64,000 nt of DNA, from contig NZ_CP081150.1 in the NCBI RefSeq assembly GCF_019665765.1, forward strand, positions 1,302,001-1,366,000, in the 5' to 3' direction. A program made the translations under genes and the position numbers. How positions within the stretch are numbered: position 1 is the first letter of the stretch; every line of letters starts with the position of its first letter. The notes under the pieces were generated by a model. The model did not search any database, had not been told where the DNA came from, and was given only the letters and a program-made list of their open reading frames with translations. The stretch is from Deefgea tanakiae (GTDB lineage Bacteria; Pseudomonadota; Gammaproteobacteria; Burkholderiales; Chitinibacteraceae). Positions 14,696-26,802 of this stretch are shown here, one piece after another.

Positions 14696-16216
14696 CTAAA
14701 CGCTAGTGACTGGGATTTTGCCAATTTTGGCTTGCCACTCTTTTGGAGCAATCGCATGAACTGAGGTACCGTTTGAGTCTACCGCTACGGTTACCGGCAT
14801 ATCCACGACATCAAATTCATAAATGGCTTCCATTCCTAAGTCTTCAAAGCCTACCACACGACTCGCCTTAATGGCTTTTGACACTAGGTAGGCTGCGCCC
14901 CCCACTGCCATTAAATATACGGATTTGTGCTTTTTAATGGCATCTAACCCAGCAGGGCCACGCTCAGCCTTACCAATCATACCCAGTAAACCCGTTTCGG
15001 CCAGCACTTGCTCAGTAAATTTATCCATGCGTGTCGCCGTAGTTGGCCCTGCTGGACCTACGATTTCATCACGCACTGGATCAACTGGGCCTACGTAATA
15101 AATAAAGCGACCTTTAAAATCGACAGGTAGTTTTTCACCATTATTGAGCATTTCGACCATGCGCTTATGCGCAGCGTCGCGGCCGGTAAGCATTTTTCCG
15201 TTCAATAGCAAGGTTTGACCCGGAGTCCAGCTTGCAACCTCTTCGGGCGTGACTGTATTTAAATCAACACGAACCGAAGCGGCTGACGGTGTCCACGTCA
15301 CATCAGGCCAATCTTCTAGTTTTGGCACCTCCAACTCCGCGGGACCAGAGCCATCCAGAGTAAAGTGTACGTGACGCGTTGCCGCACAATTTGGAATCAT
15401 CGCCACTGGCAAGCTCGCTGCGTGCGTTGGGTAATCTTTGATTTTTACGTCAAGCACCGTGGCTAAACCACCCAAACCTTGCGCACCAATACCCAGTGCA
15501 TTCACTTTCTCATACAATTCAACGCGTAACTCTTCGACGCGATTTTGCGGGCCACGTGCGATCAGCTCATGAATGTCGATTTCTTCCATCAAAGCTTCTT
15601 TAGCCATCACCATCGCTTTTTCAGCGGTTCCACCAATGCCAATACCCAACATGCCTGGCGGACACCATCCAGCGCCCATCAACGGTACCGTTTTCAAAAC
15701 CCAATCGACAATCGAATCGGAAGGATTCAGCATCACAAATTTAGATTTATTTTCTGAGCCGCCGCCTTTGGCTGCGATATCGATATCGACCGTACAGCCT
15801 GGTACGATTTCGTAATGAATCACTGCTGGTGTATTGTCTTTGGTGTTCTTACGACCGCCCGCGGGATCCATCAAGATCGATGCACGTAATTTATTGTCGG
15901 GGTGCAAGTAAGCACGGCGAACACCTTCATTGATCATGTCGCTAACGCTCATCGTTGCAGCTTCCCACTGTACATCCATGCCCACACGCACAAATACCGT
16001 TACAATACCAGTGTCTTGGCAAATGGGGCGATGTCCTTCAGCGCACATACGGCTATTGGTTAAAATTTGTGCGATGGCATCTTTGGCTGCAGGGCTTTCT
16101 TCTAGCTCGTAAGCTTTGCCCAAGGCTTGAATGTAATCCTTAGGGTGGTAGTAACTAATGTATTGCAAACTATCGGCGATGCTAGTGATGAGGTCGTCTT
16201 GGCGAATTTTGCTCAT
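14696..16216 (-). CDS. Class I fumarate hydratase (iron-sulfur)
   Basis: The 506-residue enzyme interconverts fumarate and malate in the TCA cycle. It is the single-chain class I type, with alpha-like and beta-like parts fused. Likely cluster-binding cysteines are in HRPICQDTG (~residue 64), GWCPPGMLGIG (~residue 183) and IPNCAATRH (~residue 275). The C-terminal part has GPTTATRMD, as in the beta domain. The ATG at 16216 follows GGAGAA at 9 bases or less. It is transcribed away from the Nudix gene from a short shared intergenic region. The match is to FumA/FumB-type enzymes; I give no symbol because naming varies. Confidence 0.93.
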   Translation of the reverse strand: MSKIRQDDLITSIADSLQYISYYHPKDYIQALGKAYELEESPAAKDAIAQILTNSRMCAEGHRPICQDTGIVTVFVRVGMDVQWEAATMSVSDMINEGVRRAYLHPDNKLRASILMDPAGGRKNTKDNTPAVIHYEIVPGCTVDIDIAAKGGGSENKSKFVMLNPSDSIVDWVLKTVPLMGAGWCPPGMLGIGIGGTAEKAMVMAKEALMEEIDIHELIARGPQNRVEELRVELYEKVNALGIGAQGLGGLATVLDVKIKDYPTHAASLPVAMIPNCAATRHVHFTLDGSGPAELEVPKLEDWPDVTWTPSAASVRVDLNTVTPEEVASWTPGQTLLLNGKMLTGRDAAHKRMVEMLNNGEKLPVDFKGRFIYYVGPVDPVRDEIVGPAGPTTATRMDKFTEQVLAETGLLGMIGKAERGPAGLDAIKKHKSVYLMAVGGAAYLVSKAIKASRVVGFEDLGMEAIYEFDVVDMPVTVAVDSNGTSVHAIAPKEWQAKIGKIPVTSV

Positions 16217-16291
16217 AATTGTGTTCTCCGCAAATCAAAATTTTACCGGCGAATTGTAGCGCATCCTGCTCAACTACAGATAACGATCGAT

Positions 16292-17125
16292 ATGAAAAAA
16301 ACCAGCATTTTTCGGGCTCTTGAATTACAGGCCCGTACTCAAATTGAAGACTATCTTGCCAGCCAACCTCAGTTCTCGGTTAAGGGGCTAACTCCGTTAT
16401 TCATCAACGGGCATCAATATGGTTGGCTTGAAAGTTGCACTGCAGCTAAGTTATTACATTTTTCTGAGCGGTGGATTAAGCAGGATGGAAAGGTTGAGCT
16501 TCAAGGTAAAGATATAGCAGACGAGTTACAGCAGGCCGCACGCTATCTCCAGCAGGAGGGATTAATTGGAGGGTGGCGCAATGAAAGCTATGGCGTTTAT
16601 GCGGAAGATGAACATGGACAGTTTGATTTCACAAATTCACTCTGTTCGCTTGAACGTGCAAGCTTTCGCCGCTATGGATTTCTAAGTCGTGCAGTTCACA
16701 TTAATGCATATTACCCAGATGGCACTCTTAGTCTTGGAAGACGGGCTAGCACTAAGAGTATTGACCCCAACTTACTTGATAATATGGCCGCTGGCGGTAT
16801 ACCTATGGGTGAGCTTGTTCTGGATTGTGCTATCCGTGAGCTTAAAGAAGAAGCGGGCGTTACTCGTGATGTCGCCAAGCGCATTGAATTTGTAGAAACA
16901 ATTCATATTCAGCGTAATGAATCAGATGGCACTCACAATGAAATCTTATATTGCTTTGATTTAGCGTTGCCTGAGGATTTTGTACCTTGCAATCAAGATG
17001 GTGAAGTTGCTACGTTTTATCGGCTTGATCAAATGGATGCTATTAATAGCTTAGAGTTAATGACTTGGGATGCGGGCAGGACTAGTGCATCCTTTTTATT
17101 ACGCAAAGGGAGATTGTCATTATAA
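16292..17125 (+). CDS. DUF4743-type Nudix hydrolase (thiamine pyrophosphokinase-related)
   Basis: The ATG at 16292 is preferred; the frame extends upstream, but that part overlaps the divergent fumarase gene. The N-terminal ~110 residues match the DUF4743 domain found before the Nudix fold in yeast Tnr3-like proteins. The Nudix box GGIPMGELVLDCAIRELKEE (ending AGV) is complete, with the REXXEE glutamates that bind metal. Relatives hydrolyse pyrophosphate bonds in damaged thiamine diphosphate derivatives, so a housecleaning role is likely but not proven. The 277-residue length fits. The ribosome binding site is weak. Confidence 0.87.
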   Translation: MKKTSIFRALELQARTQIEDYLASQPQFSVKGLTPLFINGHQYGWLESCTAAKLLHFSERWIKQDGKVELQGKDIADELQQAARYLQQEGLIGGWRNESYGVYAEDEHGQFDFTNSLCSLERASFRRYGFLSRAVHINAYYPDGTLSLGRRASTKSIDPNLLDNMAAGGIPMGELVLDCAIRELKEEAGVTRDVAKRIEFVETIHIQRNESDGTHNEILYCFDLALPEDFVPCNQDGEVATFYRLDQMDAINSLELMTWDAGRTSASFLLRKGRLSL

Positions 17126-17221
17126 AAGGTGCTTCAGTTTTTTTAGTTATCTTCAGGGCGAGTTGGAAATAATTTTGTTTTAGCGTTGTGCTAATAGTTG
17201 CGTAATTTAAGTTGTTTATAT

Positions 17222-17254
17222 AAAAATAGCCCGAACATGGTTGGGGCTATTTTT
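17222..17254. terminator. Bidirectional terminator between Nudix and efflux genes
   Basis: Arms AAAAATAGCCC (17222-17232) and GGGCTATTTTT (17244-17254) flank an 11-base loop. There are T tracts in both directions, suited to two convergent genes. Confidence 0.75.
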
Positions 17255-17305
17255 ATATTTAATAATCCTTAAAATTAAGCAGATCCAATCTAAATTGGAT
17301 GCCGA

Positions 17306-18691
17306 TTAAAGAGCTGGCTTTTCCCAACCACCACCGATTGCTTTAATGAACTCAACTTGTACTTTGAGTTGGTTTCTTTGTGCCGCAACTAAGCTTAACT
17401 GTGTATTAAATAAACTCCTTTGCGCATCTAAAACCTCTAAGTAGCTCGAGTAGCCATTGTCGTAACGAAGTGTGGCCAACCTGAGTTGCACTTTCAACGC
17501 ATTGACTTGCACCAATTCATATTCGATCTTTTTCTGAACGGTTTGATTTGCAATTAGGGTTGACCTTGTTTCAGAAAAGGCTTTTTGAATGGCCTCTTGA
17601 TACTGAGCAACCGCTTGCCTTTCTTGTGCTTTGGCTTGGTCTACTTGAGCTGCTGTTAGGCCACTATTAAATAAAGGCATTGCCAAGTCGCCAGCATAAG
17701 ACCAAATATTTGAGTTGGCGGAAAACAGATTATTCAGGTTGCCACTCTCCACGCCAAGTAAGCCAGTAAGGGAAATTCGTGGGAAGTAGGCGGCTCGAGC
17801 AACTTGTATTCGAGCCCGCGAGGCCAGCAAGTTGGCTTCGGCCTGTGCAATGTCGGGCCTTTGCAATAAGAGCTCCGAGCTAAGTTGGGCTGGAATCGTC
17901 GTATTGACTTGTAAGTCTGAAATTGACTTACCACGTGAAATATTCTCTGTCATCATCACACGAGCGGACTGCCCTAAAAGCACGCTTAAAGCACTTTCTT
18001 GCCGTGCGATTGATTCTTGGAAGTCAGGGATATTGCTTTGCGCGTTACCAAGCTCAACTTCGGACTGCTTAACGTCAAGTTCAGAGGTAACACCTCCCCG
18101 AAATCGTTTCTGCTGAAGTTCGTTAGATTCACTACGTGATTTAACAGTGTTTTGAGTGATTTCTAACTGCGCATCAAGTGCGCGCAAATTAAAGTAGCCT
18201 TGTGCAACTTCGGTTGTGAGTGCTAATTGAGCTGCGTCGCGATTATATTCCACAGCCATTAAATCTTGCTTGGCTGCTGCAGTTGAGTTGCGAACACGTC
18301 CCCATAGATCTAATTCCCATGAGGCTTGTGCTGCTAATTTGTAGTCACTACTGATTTGCGAGTCTTTACCTGTTTGGTTTTTTGACACTTCAGCGCGGCG
18401 TGCGCCTCCCGTCAGATCAATTCTGGGCAGAGCCTCAGATGAGGTAATCCCTAGCTTGGCACGTGATTCATCTACTTTTGCTGTTACAAAGGCGAGGTTT
18501 TGATTGTTTTCTAGCGCGGCTTCAATCAATTGGTTCAGTACCGGATCATTGAAATATTTCCACCAATCTTTTTGGATACTGACTTTGGCTTCAGCCACGG
18601 GTAGTTGTGTTGTTGGTAAAATATTATCTGGCGTAAAAGCGCAGCCAGTAAATATGAGCGCAACACTGAGTGAAAGAACGGTCTTAAGCAT
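17306..18691 (-). CDS. Outer-membrane factor of a tripartite RND efflux pump (NodT/OprM family)
   Basis: The 461-residue protein begins with a lipoprotein signal ([19 protein letters not shown], lipobox FTGC) and has two repeats of the outer-membrane efflux domain, with long coiled helices (e.g. [17 protein letters not shown] at ~55). It forms the trimeric TolC-like channel through which the pump exports substrates. AAGGAGAG at 5 bases sets the start at 18691. The start overlaps the permease stop by 8 bases, so the genes are translationally coupled. Drug specificity cannot be read from the sequence. Confidence 0.93.
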   Translation of the reverse strand: MLKTVLSLSVALIFTGCAFTPDNILPTTQLPVAEAKVSIQKDWWKYFNDPVLNQLIEAALENNQNLAFVTAKVDESRAKLGITSSEALPRIDLTGGARRAEVSKNQTGKDSQISSDYKLAAQASWELDLWGRVRNSTAAAKQDLMAVEYNRDAAQLALTTEVAQGYFNLRALDAQLEITQNTVKSRSESNELQQKRFRGGVTSELDVKQSEVELGNAQSNIPDFQESIARQESALSVLLGQSARVMMTENISRGKSISDLQVNTTIPAQLSSELLLQRPDIAQAEANLLASRARIQVARAAYFPRISLTGLLGVESGNLNNLFSANSNIWSYAGDLAMPLFNSGLTAAQVDQAKAQERQAVAQYQEAIQKAFSETRSTLIANQTVQKKIEYELVQVNALKVQLRLATLRYDNGYSSYLEVLDAQRSLFNTQLSLVAAQRNQLKVQVEFIKAIGGGWEKPAL

Positions 18692-21600
18692 GGTTCTCTC
18701 CTTGAGTATTTACTGTTTCAACTTTTTTCTCAGACATTTTCATGATGAGTCGGAAGAAGAGTGGGATAAAGAAAATGGCAATAAAGGTTGCTGCTAACAT
18801 CCCGCCAATAACTGGCACTCCCAGTGCAAAGCGACTGCCTGAGCCTGCTCCGCTGGATAAGACAAGCGGCAAGCAACCCAAAATAAACGCAAGTGAGGTC
18901 ATTACGATAGGGCGGAAGCGTAAACGTGCAGCTTCTAATGCGGCATCAAGTAGTGTTTCACCTTCTTCGTACTTCATGATTGCAAACTCAACAATCAAAA
19001 TGGCATTTTTGGCAGCAAGACCCACCAAGGTAATCAATCCCACTTGGAAGTAGACATTGTTGGTGAGACCAGTGAGGAACACAGCTAGCAATGCACCAAA
19101 CAACGCAAAGGGTACCGCGGTAATGACTGCAAACGGTAGACTCCAGCGCTCGTACTGTGCAGCCAAAATCAAGAACACCATCAAAATACCCATCAAGAAC
19201 GCCATGGCAGCAGCGCCACCAGCTTCTTTCTCTTGGAAGGCAGAGCCCGTCCATTGAAGCTTGTAGTCTTTTAGGCCCATTTCTGCTTCCACTTCTTCAA
19301 GTGCTTGAATAGCTTGGCCGGAACTCACACCATTGGCAGGTGTCGCCATGATTTTGGCTGCTTGGAACACGTTAAAGCGCTCAACCAATTCCGGACCAAC
19401 CGAGTTTTTTACAGTTACTAAGCTCGTTAGCGGGATCATCGTGCCATTTGCTGATCGAACATAGACATTGCGAATGTCTTCAGGGTTGGCGCGATAATCT
19501 GCCTCTGACTGCAATTGAACTCGGTAAGTGCGGCCAAACTGATTAAAGTCATTGACATAGACTTGCCCGAATGTGGCGGACATGGCGTCAAACACTTGGT
19601 TGATATTCACACCTAGCGCTTTTGCTTTTTCTCGATCCAGATCTAAGTAAATTTGCGGAATATTCGCGCGGAATGTCGTCGAAACACTGGCAAATTCTGG
19701 ACGTTTTTTGGCTTCTTCAACAAAAGCATTCACTGCCTTTGAGAATTCTGCCGTATTGCCCGTGCCTCGATTTTGGTAATAGCCTTCGATGCCGCCAGTG
19801 GTTGACATGCCGCTAATTGGAGGGGGGTTGAAGGTGGCAGCAAAGCCATCTTTAAGTCCCATGAAGGCCATGCCTTGGAAAGTGCCAGCTAGATCATAAG
19901 AGCTATCACCCTTGCCTTGACGCTCTTTCCAGTCTTTGAGCGTCACAAAAGAAATGCCGCTATTACTAATGACCGCGCCAGATAAAAGATCAAAGCCCGT
20001 GAACGAGACTACATTTTCTACGTTCTTATTGGACATCAACATTTTATCAAACTGTGCACTAGTCGCCTCTGTACGATTTAGAGAGGCCGCATCAGGTAGC
20101 ATTACTGCACTTAATAGATAACCTTGATCTTCATCGGGCACGAGTGCTGTGGGTACGTGTTTTAGCAGCACAACCATAGCAACTAAAATGGCACCAAAAA
20201 TCATGAAAGCAATGCCAACTCGACGGTTTAGGAAGGCAACGCCACCAACGTAACCATTTGTGAGTTTTTCGAAGCCATTGTTAAATGCCTTGAAAAAACG
20301 GTTCGGTTCATGATGACCAGGTTTTAATAAAATGGCGCATAGGGCGGGGGTTAAAGTGAGTGCAACAATACCGGAAATAATGACGGAAATGGCAATGGTG
20401 ACCGCAAATTGCTGATACATCACGCCGGTCATGCCGCCCATAAATGCTACGGGTAAGAATACGGCGCAGAGCACTAATACAATCGCGACGACAGGGCCTG
20501 ACACTTCTTCCATCGCCTTAATGGCGGCTTCTTTGGCTGAGCATTTAGTTTCACTCATAATGCGCTCGACGTTTTCGAGCACAACAATTGCATCGTCAAC
20601 GACGATACCAATCGCTAACACTAGTCCGAACAAGGTGAGTAGATTGATAGAAAAGCCAAACGCCAACATACCGGCAAACGTACCAATCAATGAAATAGGT
20701 ACGGCGATACAAGGAATCAGTGTCGCTCTAAAGTTTTGTAAGAACAAATAAACAACTAAGAATACTAAAACAATGGCTTCAAGCAGTGTGTGGACGACTT
20801 CCTCGATGGAAATCTTAACAAAGGTGGTCGTGTCGTAAGGGATCGAGTACTCAATATCTTGCGGGAAGCGCGTTTTGAGTTCTTCCATTTTTGCAGTAAT
20901 TGCATCCGCAACACCAATCGCATTAGCACCAGGTTGCAAGTAAATACCCATTGCAACAGCTGATTTGCCGTTGATTTTGGCTTTTAGGTCGTAGTCTTTA
21001 CCACCGATTTCAACGCGAGCAACGTCTTTCAGGCGAATTTTTGCGCCTTCTGGTGTGGAGCGAACGATGATTTCGTTAAATTCTTCAACTGATTTAAGGC
21101 GTCCTTGGGCATTAACGGTATACGTAAAGTCAATGGCTTCGGTTGTAGGTTGGGCACCTATTTTACCGGCTGAGAATTGCGCATTTTGCTCACGAATAGC
21201 ATTGATAACATCTGTTGGCGTGAGGCCTAGTTGAGCAACTCGGTCGGGACGCAGCCAAACACGCATTGCGTAATCCGTACCGCCAAACATTGTTAAATCA
21301 CCTACGCCGGGAATGCGTTTAAGCTCATCAACAATATTGAGTAGGGCGTAGTTCGACAAAAACGTTGTGTCATATCGTCCATTGGGGGAGTTGATAGCAA
21401 TCACGTTTAGGATAGATGTCGATTTCTTTTTAACCGTAACGCCTTGGCGTTTTACTTCTTCCGGTAGCTGCGCCATGGCAGCAGAAACGCGATTGTTTAC
21501 GTTAATTGTTGCTTGGTCAGGGTCGGTGCCGATTGCAAAGTAGACGTTCAGGCTCATTTGGCCATTCGAGGCAGATCCTGACTGAACATAGAGCATGTGT

Positions 21601-21821
21601 TCAACGCCATTGATCTGCTGTTCGAGTGGTGCCGCTACCGTTTGAGCGATAACTTCAGGGGTTGCGCCAGGGAAAAATGCGGTAACCGATACAACGGGCG
21701 GAGTAATGCCAGGATATTGCTCGACCGGAAGGGATTTCATCCCTACCAAACCTAAAATAACAATAACAATAGAGATAACGCTGGCAAAAATTGGGCGTTC
21801 AATAAAGAATTTAGAAAACAT
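18684..21821 (-). CDS. RND multidrug efflux permease (HAE1/AcrB family)
   Basis: The 1045-residue inner-membrane pump has the HAE1 layout: TM1 at ~10-30, a periplasmic porter domain (~40-330), TM2-6, a second porter domain (~560-860) and TM7-12. The proton-relay Asp pair is in [18 protein letters not shown] near residue 405. The N-terminus [16 protein letters not shown] and [10 protein letters not shown] are typical of AcrB/MexB. It uses proton motive force to export hydrophobic drugs, with the adaptor and outer-membrane factor encoded beside it. AGGAGC precedes the start. The exact substrate profile is unknown. Confidence 0.96.
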   Translation of the reverse strand: MFSKFFIERPIFASVISIVIVILGLVGMKSLPVEQYPGITPPVVSVTAFFPGATPEVIAQTVAAPLEQQINGVEHMLYVQSGSASNGQMSLNVYFAIGTDPDQATINVNNRVSAAMAQLPEEVKRQGVTVKKKSTSILNVIAINSPNGRYDTTFLSNYALLNIVDELKRIPGVGDLTMFGGTDYAMRVWLRPDRVAQLGLTPTDVINAIREQNAQFSAGKIGAQPTTEAIDFTYTVNAQGRLKSVEEFNEIIVRSTPEGAKIRLKDVARVEIGGKDYDLKAKINGKSAVAMGIYLQPGANAIGVADAITAKMEELKTRFPQDIEYSIPYDTTTFVKISIEEVVHTLLEAIVLVFLVVYLFLQNFRATLIPCIAVPISLIGTFAGMLAFGFSINLLTLFGLVLAIGIVVDDAIVVLENVERIMSETKCSAKEAAIKAMEEVSGPVVAIVLVLCAVFLPVAFMGGMTGVMYQQFAVTIAISVIISGIVALTLTPALCAILLKPGHHEPNRFFKAFNNGFEKLTNGYVGGVAFLNRRVGIAFMIFGAILVAMVVLLKHVPTALVPDEDQGYLLSAVMLPDAASLNRTEATSAQFDKMLMSNKNVENVVSFTGFDLLSGAVISNSGISFVTLKDWKERQGKGDSSYDLAGTFQGMAFMGLKDGFAATFNPPPISGMSTTGGIEGYYQNRGTGNTAEFSKAVNAFVEEAKKRPEFASVSTTFRANIPQIYLDLDREKAKALGVNINQVFDAMSATFGQVYVNDFNQFGRTYRVQLQSEADYRANPEDIRNVYVRSANGTMIPLTSLVTVKNSVGPELVERFNVFQAAKIMATPANGVSSGQAIQALEEVEAEMGLKDYKLQWTGSAFQEKEAGGAAAMAFLMGILMVFLILAAQYERWSLPFAVITAVPFALFGALLAVFLTGLTNNVYFQVGLITLVGLAAKNAILIVEFAIMKYEEGETLLDAALEAARLRFRPIVMTSLAFILGCLPLVLSSGAGSGSRFALGVPVIGGMLAATFIAIFFIPLFFRLIMKMSEKKVETVNTQGENHA

Positions 21822-21833
21822 AGAGGCTCCTGC

Positions 21834-22988
21834 TTATTTGCTTGCTGCAGGAGCGCTAGCAATGATTGGTTTTACAGTTGAGCCCGGAGGTGCTTTCATT
21901 TGCCCTTCGGTGATGACTTTGTCACCAGCATTCAAGCCTGTTTTCACAATAACTTGCCCATTTTCGCTCGGGCGAATGGTAACGGGTTTGGGTACCACTT
22001 TATTGTCTTTATCAACGGTCATTACAATAAAGTCTGCCTGTGATTGAACTACGGCTCTCGCCGGAATTGAGATCGCATTTTTCAAAGTGCCGATGTCTAA
22101 AGTTACACGTACAAATTGACCTGGCAATAATTGACCATCTTCATTTTTAAAGATGGCGCGGGCACGGATGGTGCCGGTGTTTGGATCTACTCGGTTATCC
22201 GAAAAGTTAACTTGACCGATTTCCGAATATTGACTGCCATCAGCAAGTCGGAGCTGCGCAGTAAATTTGCTTGGGTGATTAAGAGTGATGCCACCGCTGC
22301 GTTTCGCTGAGTCAAGCTCTTGTTTGTCTTGTTCTGAATAAGAAAAATTAACGTAAAGTGGATTGTATTGAGAAATCGTTGTTAATTTGCCTGATTCTCC
22401 GGAGGCTGAGATTAAACTGCCTTCAGATTGTGCCAGTTTGCTGGTGGTGCCAGAAATCGGCGCAGTGACTTTAGTGTATTCGAGATTGAGTTCTGCCTGC
22501 CTTAAGCTGGCTTGCGCTGAGGTATGACTTGCAACTGCAGAATTAAATGCGGCATTTGCATCGTCAAAATCTTTTCGGCTGACTGCATTTTCTTTGAATA
22601 GTGGTGTGATTCGATCACGATCAGCGCGTGCTTTGTCTAGATTCGACGCTGCTTGGGAAAGAACACCTTTTGCTTGATCTAAAATTGCTTTATATGGTTC
22701 TGGGTCGATTTCAAATAAAACTTGACCGGCTTGGACATTTTGACCTTCAACATAAGTGCGCTTTAGTAGAATGCCATTTACACGAGAGCGAACTTCTACA
22801 TCACGATAACCCGCTGTTTCGCCGATCATTTCTTTTGATAAAGGAACGTCGGCGGGTTTAACTTCAATAACAGTAACCGGTGCGGGCGGGCGTACTTTCT
22901 TTTCTGGAACCTTGTTGCATGCAGCCATTGTCGATAAAACAAAGATACCTGCTGATATTGAACATATGGTTTTCGTGGTGTTGTGCAT
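21834..22988 (-). CDS. RND efflux periplasmic adaptor (AcrA/MexA family)
   Basis: The 384-residue membrane-fusion protein has a lipoprotein signal ending STMAACNK, a lipoyl/biotinyl-like hairpin (VRSRVNGILLKRTYVEGQNV), an alpha-helical hairpin (~95-160), then beta-barrel and C-terminal domains. It links the inner-membrane permease to the outer-membrane channel. The ATG at 22988 follows GGAGC at 7 bases, so an upstream in-frame start at 23015 is rejected. Only 12 bases separate it from the permease start. No TetR-, LysR- or MarR-type regulator is encoded next to the operon. Confidence 0.93.
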   Translation of the reverse strand: MHNTTKTICSISAGIFVLSTMAACNKVPEKKVRPPAPVTVIEVKPADVPLSKEMIGETAGYRDVEVRSRVNGILLKRTYVEGQNVQAGQVLFEIDPEPYKAILDQAKGVLSQAASNLDKARADRDRITPLFKENAVSRKDFDDANAAFNSAVASHTSAQASLRQAELNLEYTKVTAPISGTTSKLAQSEGSLISASGESGKLTTISQYNPLYVNFSYSEQDKQELDSAKRSGGITLNHPSKFTAQLRLADGSQYSEIGQVNFSDNRVDPNTGTIRARAIFKNEDGQLLPGQFVRVTLDIGTLKNAISIPARAVVQSQADFIVMTVDKDNKVVPKPVTIRPSENGQVIVKTGLNAGDKVITEGQMKAPPGSTVKPIIASAPAASK

Positions 22989-23033
22989 GCAGCTTGCTCC
23001 AAATGTATTTGGCAATGTTTTTGAGGTGATTAA

Positions 23034-23062
23034 ATTGTATGCGAATTGAGTACGAATGAAAA
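23034..23062 (-). promoter_or_regulatory. Likely promoter of the RND efflux operon
   Basis: On the minus strand, TTTTCA (23062-23057) and TACAAT (23039-23034) are 17 bases apart, about 45 bases before the adaptor start. The -10 element differs from consensus at one base and the -35 at two. Confidence 0.5.
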
Positions 23063-23184
23063 TTTGGAGTGTAGTTTAGCAGCTTAGACGAAGCTGGCTA
23101 AGACTTAATTGCTTGTAATAATGCACATAGTTTGTAGTTTGTGTTTTGTATTGTTGTTGTTGCCGAGATTTGCGACTAAAAAAT

Positions 23185-23213
23185 AAAAAACCGACCAAAA
23201 GGTCGGTTTTTTT
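23185..23213 (-). terminator. Terminator after phaB (works in both directions)
   Basis: CCGACC (23191-23196) and GGTCGG (23201-23206) flank an AAAA loop, with A and T tracts outside. On the minus strand it lies 18 bases past the phaB stop. Confidence 0.9.
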
Positions 23214-23230
23214 GGGGGGTAATTTGTTTG

Positions 23231-23965
23231 CTAGCAGGTATGTTGGCCCCCATTAATTGCAAGGTTTGCACCAGTCATAAACCCGGCCAGGTCAGACGCT
23301 AAGTAGCTGATCAATCCTGCGATTTCTTCAGGCTTGCCTAAACGAGCCACTGGGATGTGAGAAATGATTTTGTTACGTACGTCTTCTGGGACTGCCATCA
23401 CCATATCAGTAGCAATATAACCAGGTGATACCGTGTTCACAGTGACGCCTTTTTTTGCCACTTCTTGAGCTAACGCCATGCTAAAGCCGTGCATGCCTGC
23501 TTTTGCCGCAGAATAATTGGTTTGACCAAATTGACCTTTTTGGCCGTTGATTGAAGAGATGTTAATTACACGCCCCCAGCCACGATCGGCCATGCCGTCG
23601 ACAAATTGTTTTGAAACATTAAACACCGAGTTTAGGTTGGTGCCAATAACGACATCCCAGTCTGTTTTGCTTAGTTTTTTGAAGGAGGCGTCACGGGTAA
23701 TTCCGGCGTTATTAACCAAGACGTCAACATGGCCAACTTCGCTAGAAATTTTATCTGCCAAGGCGATGCATGCATCAAAGTCAGTTACGTCACATTCATA
23801 GGCGTGAAAGCTATAGCCTGCTGCTTTATTGTCTTCTAGCCAAGCTAATTCTTTGCCTGGTTTTGAGTAAGTCGTCACAACATGAAAGCCATCGTCTGCA
23901 AGTTTGCGGCAAATTGCCGTTCCAATACCACCCATACCACCTGTTACTAATGCAACTTTTGCCAT
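23231..23965 (-). CDS. phaB: Acetoacetyl-CoA reductase (short-chain dehydrogenase)
   Basis: The 244-residue SDR has the nucleotide motif TGGMGGIG (8-15), NNAGITRD, the catalytic Ser in ISSINGQKGQFGQTNYSAAK with Tyr and Lys, and the PhaB-like tail ending INGGQHTC. PhaB reduces acetoacetyl-CoA to 3-hydroxybutyryl-CoA with NADPH for polyhydroxybutyrate synthesis. It is closely related to FabG, but the GQKGQFGQTNYSAAKAG segment and MTGANLAINGGQH end favour PhaB. No phaA or phaC lies beside it. It has its own terminator. Confidence 0.88.
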   Translation of the reverse strand: MAKVALVTGGMGGIGTAICRKLADDGFHVVTTYSKPGKELAWLEDNKAAGYSFHAYECDVTDFDACIALADKISSEVGHVDVLVNNAGITRDASFKKLSKTDWDVVIGTNLNSVFNVSKQFVDGMADRGWGRVINISSINGQKGQFGQTNYSAAKAGMHGFSMALAQEVAKKGVTVNTVSPGYIATDMVMAVPEDVRNKIISHIPVARLGKPEEIAGLISYLASDLAGFMTGANLAINGGQHTC

Positions 23966-24094
23966 GCTGTTTGTATTCCTAATGAGATAATGAATATTTG
24001 TGCGCTAATTCAGGTTAGCTGTATTTATGTTGTCGAAGATACTAGCACTAGGATTATATTCGCGTAAGTAAGTGTTATTGATAAATGGTGAAAA

Positions 24095-24982
24095 ATGACT
24101 ATTTTGAGACAAAATTTAGGGTATTTACCTATTGTGGTGGTGAGCGGGTGCTCAAGTGGGATTGGTTTTTGTGTTGCGAATGGATTGCGTGAGATCGGTT
24201 GGCGAGTTTTTGCAACAGCTAGGGATGAAAAATCAGTAAGCGAGTTGATGACGCAGGGGTTTGAGGCCTTGCAATTAGATGTTGCTGACTCGAACTCTAT
24301 TAAGTCATGCGTTGCCGAAGTTTTGGCGCGGACAGACGGAAGAATTGATGCACTCTTTAATAATGCGGGGTTCGGTGTGCCTGGTGCGGTTGAGGACTTG
24401 AGTCGAGACGCTATGCGGCATCAGTTTGAAACTAATGTATTTGGTGCTATTGAGTTAACTAATGCAGTGCTGCCTGCGATGCGTTTACAAGGATATGGTA
24501 CGATTTTGTTCAATAGCTCAGTCCTTGGGTTTGCGGCAATGCCTTATCGAGGCGCATACAATGCAAGTAAATTTGCGCTGGAGGGCTTTGTTGATACGTT
24601 GCGGCAAGAATTGTATGGCACAAAAATTGACGCCTGCTTAATTGAACCAGGTCCAATTACAAGTCAGTTTCGGGCAAATGCTGCTAAGCAATTCTATCGA
24701 TGGATCGATATTGGAAATAGCTTCCACACAAAATCATATCAAAAAATGCAGCAGCGACTTGAAAAGGCAGGGCCTGCAGCCCCGTTTACCTTGCCAGAGT
24801 CCGCCGTATTGGATGTTGTGAAAAAAGCGCTTACAGCAAAAAAGCCAAAGATACGCTATCGTGTCACAACACCTACCAAAGTATTTTGGTGTCTAAAAAG
24901 ACTTTTGCCATCAAGGTGTTTGGATCGTATCTTGCTGGCAGCCTCTGGTGATGAGCCCGGCCCCAGTTATGGTCGGAAGTAG
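24095..24982 (+). CDS. Short-chain dehydrogenase/reductase of unknown substrate
   Basis: The 295-residue protein has a classical SDR Rossmann fold: SGCSSGIGF (~18-26), DVADSNS, NNAGFGVPG (~90), catalytic Ser in NSSVLGFAA and YNASK (Tyr and Lys) near residue 154. The C-terminal ~75 residues form a helical extension ending with a basic stretch (KRLLPSRCLDRILLAASGDE). The pattern resembles the 17-beta-hydroxysteroid dehydrogenase-like group that acts on bulky or lipid substrates, but the substrate is not predictable. It is divergent from phaB, and pyrG has its own promoter downstream. Confidence 0.85.
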   Translation: MTILRQNLGYLPIVVVSGCSSGIGFCVANGLREIGWRVFATARDEKSVSELMTQGFEALQLDVADSNSIKSCVAEVLARTDGRIDALFNNAGFGVPGAVEDLSRDAMRHQFETNVFGAIELTNAVLPAMRLQGYGTILFNSSVLGFAAMPYRGAYNASKFALEGFVDTLRQELYGTKIDACLIEPGPITSQFRANAAKQFYRWIDIGNSFHTKSYQKMQQRLEKAGPAAPFTLPESAVLDVVKKALTAKKPKIRYRVTTPTKVFWCLKRLLPSRCLDRILLAASGDEPGPSYGRK

Positions 24983-25024
24983 GGTGTTTGTATCCGAGAC
25001 ATAGTTTTTTGTTGCTGTCCAGAA

Positions 25025-26733
<1,709 letters not shown>

Positions 26734-26735
26734 TG

Positions 26736-26768
26736 CAATGAGTATGGGCTTGCAGCCCATACTCATTG
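26736..26768. repeat. Perfect 15-bp hairpin between pyrG and kdsA
   Basis: The arms at 26736-26750 and 26754-26768 are perfect reverse complements (CAATGAGTATGGGCT and its complement) around a TGC loop. It begins 3 bases after the pyrG stop. No T run follows, so it is not a classical terminator. It may stabilise the pyrG mRNA or lower read-through to kdsA. Confidence 0.8.
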
Positions 26769-26802
26769 ATCTCTATATTCATATACGTACAAGGGGAATG
26801 GT

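Noticed and set aside
20431-20751. Long antisense frames opposite the RND permease and other large genes
   Set aside because: They are shadows produced by the codon pattern of the real gene and have no domains or start signals.
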